Shown one piece after another: positions 36,301-48,300 of a DNA stretch of 64,000 nt; positions within the stretch are counted from its first letter, which is position 1, and every line of letters begins with the position of its first letter. The translations under genes and the position numbers were made by a program. The notes beneath the pieces were generated by a model. It saw only the letters and a list, made by a program, of their open reading frames with translations, was not told the DNA's origin and did not search any database. The stretch comes from Candidatus Cloacimonas sp. (GTDB lineage: Bacteria > Cloacimonadota > Cloacimonadia > Cloacimonadales > Cloacimonadaceae), in contig JALOCJ010000002.1 in assembly GCA_023227825.1 (NCBI GenBank), positions 186,001 through 250,000 of the forward strand, in the 5' to 3' direction.

Positions 36301-39300
36301 TTATTGGTGGAACTGATTCCTGGGTTACACTTGCGAATGATCCTGTTACTGGTGTATATTATTTAAATACAGACAGAATAGTTAATTCTAATTATAATCA
36401 TGGAGCTGGAATAAGCCTTCAGTATAGAATCAACTATCTAATTCACTACACCGATACGACTACATCCACTCCCTCACCATTTATTTCTGCGGTGATTCAA
36501 AATGTTGGAATAGTGGATAAACAACCTCCAGAATTTATCTTTGCCAATAACGATCCTACAAATCCTTTAAATCAACGAAGTGTATTTATCTGGAGTGGTT
36601 CAATAGGACCTACTGATGAAGGTTATGTGGTTCCTGGAGATAATGATGGAACTGTTAAATTAATCTTTAAAGATAATTCAGGATATGAAGATACAAACAC
36701 AAAACCAACGGTAAAATTCACAAATCTGAATCAGTTTGTAACCGGAATGCCTGCTACTTATGAAGTTCCTGACGATTATATTGCTCACTATAATACTTAT
36801 TCTATCAGTATTGATAATCAAACTTATAATTATACTGATGTTTGGGTAGCTAGTTTAGAAAATCTCAGTATATATGCTCAAATTCCACCTATCTATTCAA
36901 CCACTATCGGGTATGAAGTATATGATGTTGTAGGCAATGGTCCTGCAGAAGGAGATAGATATGTGGAGATTGCAGCGGACGGTCCTATAGTTCCAGTTAT
37001 TAGACATGCAGAAATAGTTACTACAGTTCCTGGCACTGGAAGCAATGTATATAATTATATAAGCCAAGGTGTTCCAGCTACGATGAAATTCTATATCCAT
37101 ACAGCAGAACAAGTATATATTGAAGATGTCTGGATTGACCCTGTTTCTGGTGTTCAATATGGAACTAAATCAGTTCCCGTAGCTATAGATGTAAATGATC
37201 CAGGAAATCATAATGCTAATTGGCTTGTAACTATTCCTGTAACTCCTAATAATATTAACCAGTATGACAATATTACTTTTGTGGTTCACAGTAAACGCCA
37301 ACCTTTTGGTGCGCCTATGTTTACTGGTACTTTCTCAGTACCTGTAATAGTTGATGGTAAAGAATTTTCTATGAATTCACCACAAGTAGTTGGTATTGGT
37401 CATTTACAAAAACCTGGTATGGTTGGTCCGGGAGCAGACGCTTCAATTACTATTCAATTCAATGATATTGGTGAATTAATTGTAGGAGATGGTGTAACTT
37501 CTCTTCCAGTAAATATTGAGAATTGGTTCCATATTCAAAATTCCAATCCTCCTGCATTCATTAATATTTATGATCCAGTTATTGATATTAATGGAAATGA
37601 TGTCCTTGCGACTTGGTTCTTTAACAGCGAGGATATCAATCAAACATTGCCTCAAAATGTGAATCAACTTGCATTCTCTGTGAATTACCAAAATATTTGG
37701 GGTCACACCGCATCGAGTAGTTGGAATTTCAATTTCGATCAAAAACCCCCTGTAATTTCTCCAGATGGTATTACCTTCTATAATGCAGATAACGAATTGT
37801 TACAAACCGAGAATTATCATTCCAACAATTATATCGCTAATAATTCTGACTGGAAGAAAGTCCGTTTCACGCTTAACGATCCTGATCTGAGAACGGGTGT
37901 AGTTGGTTCTGGTATTAATATTATTGATATTAATCTAGAACGTGAAGCAGAAACCTATTTACCTATACCTGATCCATTAGCAAATATGACAAAGACCTAT
38001 AACCCAGCCGGCTATATTGAACTTAAATTCAATGGAGATTTTAGCGCCTTTGACCTTGCCGAGGGTTATTATCAGTTCACTATTATTACGGATGATATTC
38101 TGGTAAACGAAGCAACTTATATTCAGCGTTTCTTATACTGGCATCAACCTTCTCAAATGGAAATTATACCCCCAAATGGAAGTACTCTATCTGTATTAGA
38201 TGATGAAGGGAATATTACTCAGCAACAAGTAACTGCCTTCCCCTATGATCCTACTGGTCAAGTTCAGGGTGTTCAATTCTTCCTCTATCAAGATGTAGAT
38301 GCAAATGGGGTTTATGATGCGAATGTAGATATTGATGTAACGGCTCATCTTTCTAATGATACTATAAATACAATAGATACTATAGCTCCTTATACTGTTA
38401 TGTGGAACTTTGATGCTCCCGAATATAAATATTTAGAAACGGATATATATAATAGTGAAAGAACACGTAAGTTCCTTCTGCGCGCATCTATACTTAGTGA
38501 AGGAGGTAGAGCGGTTTCTGATAGTATAGTAGTAATAAATGTGACGGATAATCAGCCACCAATTCCTAATGATCCAATAGTGACAGGAAATACAGAAATA
38601 GATTATTTGAATCAGGCAAATAATATCCTTAATCTTACAGTTACTTTTAATCCTGAATGGATTGATGCAGATTCTATCAGATTTGAAATAAAGGATACAT
38701 ATGGCAACTTAATTAAAGAAATCACTGTACCGAATCAGAATGGAACAGCTATTGTAGATTGGAATTATTATAATGATAATCAACCGAATGAAAGCATTAC
38801 ACCAGGAACTTATTATATATATGCTATAGGCATGGATATAGTTGGTAATGAAGGTACAGCTGAGAATTATGCAACTGTACATATTACGAATCCTGGTTCT
38901 AATATTACTTACAACTTAAAAATGGTAGATGTTAGGGGATTTGCGGATGAAGAAGAAATTCTTGATAACCCAATTTATGGAGCAAATAATCCAGCTGAAA
39001 ATCTTGGTAACTTGCGGTTAGATGCAGATTTTTACAATATTACTGACCCTGATAATGGTTCTTTGGAAGGTGTGAGTGCAATAACTTTCAAGGCAATCGT
39101 TACTAATAATGTTACTGGTGATGTGGACACAGTGGATGTTATTAATGATACTAGTCTACAACCGGATTATCCTTCCAGTGGACCTATTTTCGTTAATCCT
39201 GATATTATGAATAATACTATCAGTATCTTTGTTCCAGATAGCTTTTATATGCCTGCTGGATACAACGATCAAAGGGATATTAGTTATGAATTCTTTATTG

Positions 39301-42300
39301 ACCTCACCTTTATCCATGATGCAATTCCTCAACCACCTGTTTATAGGTCTATACGACTTGATTACTATGCACCTGTAGTTAATATTACTGAAGCTACTCC
39401 TTACATAACTTGGAGTAGAGGTAATGAATTCAAGGTAACAGGTGATATTGATGATGTAAATACAATTATGCTTAATTGGAGTAGGGATAACACTACTTGG
39501 TTAGAAGCACAAAATGATAATTATCAAACTTTACCGTTCCAAATTATTAACGAAATACCTCCATATATCTTATTCCAAAACTGGAATACTGCTGGCGGTA
39601 ATGATAATACATTGTTGGACTACGAAGGTAGTGTATGGGTGAAAGTAGTAGCAACGGATTCTCTTGGAAATACTAAAGATTCTAATCCAGTCCAACTCTA
39701 TGTAGATAACTGTGCTCCCAATACTCCTGTAACTCATATAGCTTATAGAACTCACTATGATGTAGAAGCTACTGAGGATGAAAATGCATATAACACACTT
39801 CATGCTCTTGGAACACTACCTGGCGAAGATAATCATACTATTACCGTTGTAACTAGCAGCCAAGATTATGGAACATCCAACCTTCGTATTTATGTTGATC
39901 CTGCCCAAATTACAGGACTTTCAGGAGAAGCAATTGGAGAAAATTACGATTGGAACAATATGGCTTCATGGTATAATAATAATACAAATGACTTTAGACC
40001 ACCAGTCCATCTATATCATGGTAAATCTCATACTAATGATTTAGGTTCAATTGAGTGGACTTCTGGAGCTTTGTATGACCATGAAACCTGGAATGGGCTA
40101 TATGGATTTGAAATTCCTTCAACATTACTTCGTAATGGTGGGTATGAATATCATTACTTTATCGTTGCAGCTAATGATACTCGTGGTAATTTTGAAGGTG
40201 ATAGTGCAGATAGCCTTGGGAACTTTTTTGATGGAGAACTTAGTGATCTGGAAAAAGCTGCTGCTATAGATCTTAATGTGATTATTCAAAATATTGCTGA
40301 TGTAGAAATGATTGTTACTGGTCCTTCAAATAACGCTATTGTTGGCGAATGGGTAAATCTGGCAGCTAAGGTTATAAGCAATGATGGTAATGTCTCAGTT
40401 GATAATGTTCTATTCCAGCGTAAAGTTGGTAATTTATGGCAAGATATTGCTACGGTACCCAACAGTCCTGTTTCTGATGTAAAATTCCACCTCTACAGAA
40501 AAGATATCCCGGATTATGATGGCTTACCTTATGTTCCAGGTGTTCATTTATACGTAAATGATATTCCTAAGGGAGAGTTATTGTGGGATTCTGCTACCCA
40601 AAGTTGGTCAAACACTTTTGAATTTGCTCAAAGTGTGACAGCATATCATTTCAAATACTATTTGGATTTAAATAACGATGGAATTATCAATGTACTTGAT
40701 GAAAATATTGCAAATCAACTGGGTAATCCTAATATGTATAAAATTGAAGTTGATCCCAATGGATTTAATTCCTTTGAAGTTACTCCTTGGGTTACTTATT
40801 TGAATACTGAAACATTGCCTGATGGACTTTATGAATTTAGGGCTGTTCCCATAGATTCTCAAGGTGAACCTTTGTTTAATCATTTAAGTCCTTCTCTTTG
40901 GTTACATATTGATAACACATCTCCCCAGACCACGATAGAAACAATTGGTGGTGTTGATCGTATCCGTGTGGTTTTAGATCCTGATAATGTTGATGAACAT
41001 TATGAATTAGCCAAACTTGTTGCTGATGTAGAAGAACTCTTAGTAGCAACAGATGATGTTGTTACTGTAAGCTATCAATACTCTGCCCAAAATCCAAACG
41101 CTATCATTAGACGTTGGGTTGAAATTGATAGCATAACATCAAATCCAATAAATATGGCTAGTAATTATCCAACTAATTTCTTAGTCGGCGATGGAATTTT
41201 CGCTCCCCTGATAGATAACATTGATAATGATGCTGATGGTCTTGTTGATGAAGCTGATGAAGCAGAAGCTGAGTTCTATCTACGTGCTATTGCACAAGAT
41301 AGAGCTGGTAACTATTATACTTCAAATGTGATCATAATTACGGTTGATGGTAATGCTCCATTGATGAAAGTTGAAAACATTAATGGTCAGTTGATGGCAG
41401 ATACTCAGAACATTTTTATCATTCCTACAACAGGAGATATTATAATTACGGCTAATGACATTACTCCTGATGTTTTCGATGAACCAGTTGAGGCATACTT
41501 TGAATACATATTCAGACCTTCTGTCAATGATAACTGGTCTTCTCCAATACCGATAGAGCTTGATTTATCTACTGGAGAACCTGTATGGAAAACTGTAACA
41601 AACGGCTCTGCATCCCAGCTGTTACCTGCTAATATTATTCACGAAGGTTATTTTGGTTTCCGTGCAGTTTCAAGAGATATGTTATGGAATATTGATATTG
41701 CCTCTACTCCATTTACTTATGTGGTATTTAATGATAATGAAGGAACAATTGCCCATATCGTAAGTTTGGGCGCAAATCCTAATTTACCAGGTAATCCACC
41801 AATAGACATTATTTCCGAAGAATATGCTTTTGCTCAGAATTATACTTATTATAATGGTAATATTAACATTCATATCGATAATCCTTTGGAAATTGTTACT
41901 GTAACAGCAAAATGGGCTGAATCAGAAAATGGACCATGGATTAATATTAATACTGTACCTACAAACAATCAAGAGAATATACAAATTCCATGGCTTGTAC
42001 CTGTTATCAGTCGTGCTCCGTATATCTACTTGCAGGTTTTTGCACAGGATGAATATGCCAATACAGAAACATCCGAAATTATAAAACTCTATGTCGATAC
42101 AATAGCTCCCAATGCAAATGTTCTGTTGCTTACTCATCGGGTTGAACCGATTTCACAAAAGAAAGTTCTGGATACAACAGAAAATATACAAATTGTTGTT
42201 GAATACACTCATTTGCCTGAAGTAAATTTGATTGATGTTCAGAATGCTATTGTGAGAATAGTAAATGCTGATAGTACAACAATAGTGGAAAAGAGCAGTA

Positions 42301-45300
42301 TATTTAATATTGTTAACTCTCCTACTCATTCGTCTTTCCTAATTACAGTTGATGATATGATTCAACAAGGAATTGATGATGGAATTTACCACCTTAATAT
42401 AGAACTTACTGACTTTGCTGGCAACACAGCAATGATTCTACCGGCTGATTATCAGGAACTATATATTGATACTCATGCACCGGATTCCCTGGAGATCATC
42501 TCCACCAGTCATCCTAACTACATTGCTGTATATAGCGAGGAAGCAATTGACTTTGAAGTAAGTTATGATGATTTGATTGGGCTAGGAGATATAGGCGCTT
42601 TAACTGCAAAATTTACCTATATGAATGCAATGGATGTAGTTAATACTTACACTCTGGATACCCAAAATCAAAAGATCAACTTTACTTGGAATCCTTCTGA
42701 AGCATTTGAACAATATATCATAGCAGGCGAAATGAATATTGTGATTAATGCTGAGGTGAAAGTGAAAGACCTACTGGGTAATGAAGGTATTGTTCCTAAC
42801 ACAGCTAACATCTTTACCCTGACTTATGGAATACCTGGAAATACCAGATTGATGGCTATAACTGATGTAGTTAATGGCAATCGGGAAATTCATTATGTAA
42901 ACTGGAACCTAGCAATTCCTCAAGTTCAGGAAATGGTCGGTACTAATCATACTGGTATTGCTGAACCTCTAGAATTATATGCATATATACCTCACCAAGC
43001 TGAAATTCCTACGAGTGTGGATTTTGCTTACAAATTACAGGGAGATACTTTATGGATTCCCATCGCGACAGATACTGATGGTCAATCTTGGGATTTCATT
43101 GATGCTGATTTCCTTGAACAATATCAAAGACAATATTCTGCAAGTTGGGATATATTTAGTTTAGCTGGTGGAGCTTATGAAATAAGGGTGTCCAGTCATT
43201 ACCTTGTTGATACAAGTCATTCCGTTGCTGTTGTCAATATCTACAATGGAACAATTATTCCTCAACCTAATGTTAATGGACTGGTTGACACTACTGTTCA
43301 GAGAGGCGAGACATATACAATTTCCTCTCCAAGCTTTACAGGTAGTGCAGAATACTTGCAAAGTGTAATCTATAAATATCGTTATGTTAGTGTTAATAAC
43401 TCTATTGTAAGTCCTGTTTCACAGTGGATGTATTTCGGAGATGTAAATGGTACTGAAATCTTTGATTGGATTTCTGATCCTTACACCTTTGAATGGACAG
43501 TTTATCCATACTACCTGTTTAACAATACTATTCAGGTTGTTGCTTTTGCGAAAGATATTTGGGGAACAGAGACACCTATCAATTCAATAATTAATAATAA
43601 CGCTTATGCTTTAGTGCAGATAATTGATACTCAAGCACCGGATGCTGCTATTAGCTATACTTGGAATGGATTCACTTATCCTGATCTTGATCCCGAACCT
43701 GATTGGATTAGCGGTGTGGTTGACTCTACAATGACTATTACTGCAACCATAACCAGCGATGTAGAGCTTGCTGATTTGGTAAGAGTTGAATTCAAATTCA
43801 ACGATGAACTAATTGGCACGGTAAATGCAGAAGATGTTATCCTTCCTAATATTGAAATTGTCTGGAACGAATTACCCCAAGCTACAAATGTTACTAATGG
43901 TGTATTGAAAGTGATAACTTACGATGTGTATGGTAATAGCAACGAAGTTACTACAACCCTGAATATTGATAATGTGTTGCCTACTGCCGACTTCACAGTT
44001 CCAGAGGATATTGAAAGAGAAACTACACTTGTTCTGAATGCTAATCCTATAGATAACCTTTCAGGTCTGCTGAATGTAACTTATGCTTATGCTCCAGTTC
44101 CAGACCCGGATTCGACTTGGATTCATATTGAGACAGTTGTAGAAACACCATGGACTTCTTCCTGGATTGTTCCTGCCAACTTGATCTTTGGTGCTGAATA
44201 TATTGTTCAAGCCAAAGTAACTGATACAGTAGGTAATATTCTTAATGTTACCGATACCTTTACGGTAATTGATAATCATACACCAATGCATATTGTTAGT
44301 GTAGCCGGTCACATTCCTGTAAATGGAATTATTCCGGTTCGCATACATAATAATGTAAATGTAGTAACGCAAGTGAACGATATTAATATTCCTCGCGTGG
44401 AATATGTTATTCGTGCTGTAGGTGCAACTGATTGGACTCATCTGGAATATGCAGAAGTAGTTGGAACTAATGCCAATGTTCTTCTAACGGATGTTCTGAC
44501 TGCTTATGCTGAAGGTGATTATGAACTGGGTATCCGTGCCCGTGAAGCAAGAGTAACTCTTGGTCAGGTTTCTGATATGGTTACTTTAACTATTGATCAC
44601 AGCTTTGCGATTACAACTGCGGAATCAGTTCCTGCAAGTAACGGTTTCTTCAACGGAGAGACCTTTGCGGTAAACTTCACTGTAAATACAGATGATGAAA
44701 TTGAGCCAAACAGTGTTGCTCTTCAATATCATATTATCGGTATTGATGGAGCAAATGATCCTTGGCGTGATCCTGTGTTAGGTAATGCAGAAGTTACCAG
44801 AACCGGAACTAACGCTTACCTTGCTACATTTAGCGGAATAGAAATATACCATCACGACAATGTTTTGTTAAATGGTATGTTAGATTTCAGATTCAGCGTT
44901 TCTGACCTGGCGGAAGAAACACCGAATACTGATAATAATACAATTATTACTAATGTGATGTATGATACTACCGATCCTGAAATTGTCCTTAATGGAATTA
45001 CAGGAAACGGGGTAACAGAAAATGAAGGTAACTACACTATCCAGTTAGCTACAACCGCTACGCTTGATGTTAATACCTTTGATGTTCTCTATGGACAGAT
45101 TACTCAGGTTGCTTCCGGAATTGAAAAAGTAGAAATTTGGTATAACTACAACGGAGTAGATGTATTAATGGGAACTGATACGGAAGCACCTTACAGCATT
45201 AACTGGAATACAGCAGGTCTGGCAGTTGGTGACTATCTCCTTGGCATTTTGGCTTATGATAAAGCCGGTAATGTTAATGGCTTAGCTAAAACAGTTACTA

Positions 45301-48300
45301 TAGTTCCACCTGCTACCTGGGAACCTTTTGCTCTGATTACAGCGATGAGCTTTAATGGAGATAATGCTAACCAGGATATCCTCTATGCTGAAGTTGACAA
45401 TTGGAACAATGAAGCTATAGATGCAGTTACCTTTGAATACTTCGCAAACAATATCTGGACTCCGTTTGCCACTATTGCTAATCCTACAGCTACACCTTTC
45501 GCAGTGCAGTTTAATGCTGAACTGATGAATGCTGCTACTAAGATTAGAACAGTGGTAACTTATAACGCTGGATTGATTTCTACCAATAAACCCGAACTGA
45601 ATGTCACTTACGATGCAGCTGAAGGTGGAAAACTGGTAGCTACTAATCCTACTATTACTGCCAATGTATTCTATAATAACGAAGTGCGTATTAGCGGTGC
45701 GCTTAGTGCTCCAATAGTAACTACTCTTTATAATGGAGTTTATGCTAATACTCCTGCAGTTCAGATAGTTAATGGAACACCTACTGCTTTCTTTAATATT
45801 CCTAATCATGGAGAGTATGAATTCTGGACTGCTTCTATTGATTATGAAAATTGGGTTATGCAGTTAAACAGCACTGTGCTTAATACTACTAATATTGGCA
45901 CAATTACTCATAATGGAATTGCTTTGCCAGTTCCTAACGGTAGTTTTGCTTACTATGAAAATGTTGAGCCCGCAATTGCACTTCCTCTTGGTTATACTGA
46001 ACTAAGTAATCCTGCTCAAACAGCATTTATTCTGAATCCACAAGGTAATATCAATCTCACGGTTACATTAGCTGCTACTCCAGATCCTGCAGCTGGAACC
46101 ATTGTGGGAATGTATTATAATGGTAATCAGTGGATTAATGTAACAGCAAATGTTACTGGAAATGTTGCAACCTTCACTGCCCCGAGCGGATTTATTTATG
46201 CGGTTGGTCAATACACTGGAACCGTGGACTTCAATGTTGTCTTTAACAGTATTGAACCACAGTATATTAACGCAACTAATAACGAACTCTGGACAGTAGC
46301 AAATCCTTCTACTATCAAGTTCTTCGTTTATGATGGGTTAACCGATGGCGGATACACAACTCCTGCTGCCGGAGAAATAACCTATCAAATGTATATTGAT
46401 GAAATAGCGGTTCCTGCTTCTTACAATAACGGTTTCATTACTGCTGCTAATATTCTGGACCTTACTGCAGGCAATCATATTGCCTCTGTTATGGTTACTC
46501 GTAACAATGTAAATATCAGTGCAGAAAAGGCATTCAAAGTTGATATTACAGCACCTGTTATTGTAGCAACTGGAACTCAACTTACAGTTACAGATCGCAC
46601 ATTAAGTGCTACCATAACTGATCCGGAAACAGCTATCAGTGATGTTCATCTGTATGTTATGGGCTGGAATAGTGACATTACTGTTCCTCTTGTCAATATG
46701 ACCGTAAGCGGTGATACTTACAGCTATACCTTAACAATGGATGATTTGAATGCTCTGGGTTATGTCATTAACTATACAATGGAAATGCAAGCAGTATGGA
46801 ATGCAGATAATAATCTGGAGATGAACAGTGTAACAGAGCCCGTTAACTACACAGTTAATATTGAAGGTCCTGCAATCACCTTTACCGGTTTTGCTAATGG
46901 CTGGTGGTTGAATCCAACCTTCAATACTCCTTTAACCTTCACAGTAACTGTTCCGCAAGGTAGAACAATAACCAATGAAGGTGTCTGGGTAGATTTATAT
47001 GAAGTAACAGCTGCAGGAGAAAACCAAATCCAGCAAATGACTCTTGCTCCTGTATCTGTATCTGGAAATGTCTATAGTTATTCCTTCAACTTTGGTCAGC
47101 TGTTGTCTCCTATGGCAACTGCAGTTAAACTATATGTTGAAGCAATAGATAACTACAATATTGTTAATCAATCACAACAGAGCTACGGAATTGATATGGC
47201 TGCTCCAGTTGTTTGGGCTCTTGCCCCAGTTGGTGCTCCTATTGATAACGATGGTGATGGCTTATATAATGAAGATGTTCCTAACGGTGTGAACGAAGAC
47301 CTGGATTGGGTTGATCTTGATCACGATGGTTTCTGGGATCTTGAAGAACCGCAAATCGTAGATGAAGACCCGCTTGATTACTATCCTGCAGTTTTAGCAC
47401 AGGGAACTGATGTTGTTGTAGCTATTGCCTTTGAGGACTTCCAGGGTATCCAAATTCAAATGCGTGGAACCGATTCTGGAAGAACCGGAGAAAAGAATAA
47501 CAGAACTTCTCTAATGTATTATACTGGTGCCAGTGGAATTGATGTAACGGATATTCATGTTACCCTGAATGGTGCTGCTGTTAATGGTACTATTACTAAT
47601 GGAACCTTCACTCACGATGCAGGTATTCTTCCTGCCGGTCACTATACAGTAGTTGCTGCAGTTGGTGATATTGTTGGTAATGTTGGCTCTCTTGCTTACG
47701 AATTTGAGGTTGTAGGTGGAGCTCCAACAATAGTCATCAATCCTCTTAATGGTAACTGGTGGCTGAATACTACAGGAACTAATACATTCACCTTTACTGT
47801 AACTTCAGTAGCTCAGCTTGCTAATGGCGGTGTAGTAGCAAATGTATATGCCGAACCAAGCAACACATTAATCCAGGGTCCGATCACTCCTACGGAAGGT
47901 GCCGATAATCAATATTCAGTAATTCTGTATGGCGGAGTAGTTCCTGCAGATCAAACAGCTGTTCGTCTGGAAGTTATCGCTACTGATGTTTGGGGTGGAA
48001 CTTCTACTTCCAATCAGGTCTATGTTATTGATAACAGTGCACCTGTAATTATAATTAACAGTCCTGTAGAGAATGCGCAATTCAATCCTGGTGCTACAGT
48101 AAATATTATGGCTACAATTTCTGACATAGTAGGCACCAAGGGTACGGGAATGCGTAGTGTATTGAATGGTCCTAAAGATAAAACAGGTTCGGGAATAGAT
48201 GAAGTTTATCTAACCGTGTTTGCTCCTAATGGTGAAACAGTTGTTACAGATTCAACAACCGCTCAGGTCATTTCCAAACCCCTTATAGTTACTGAATATG

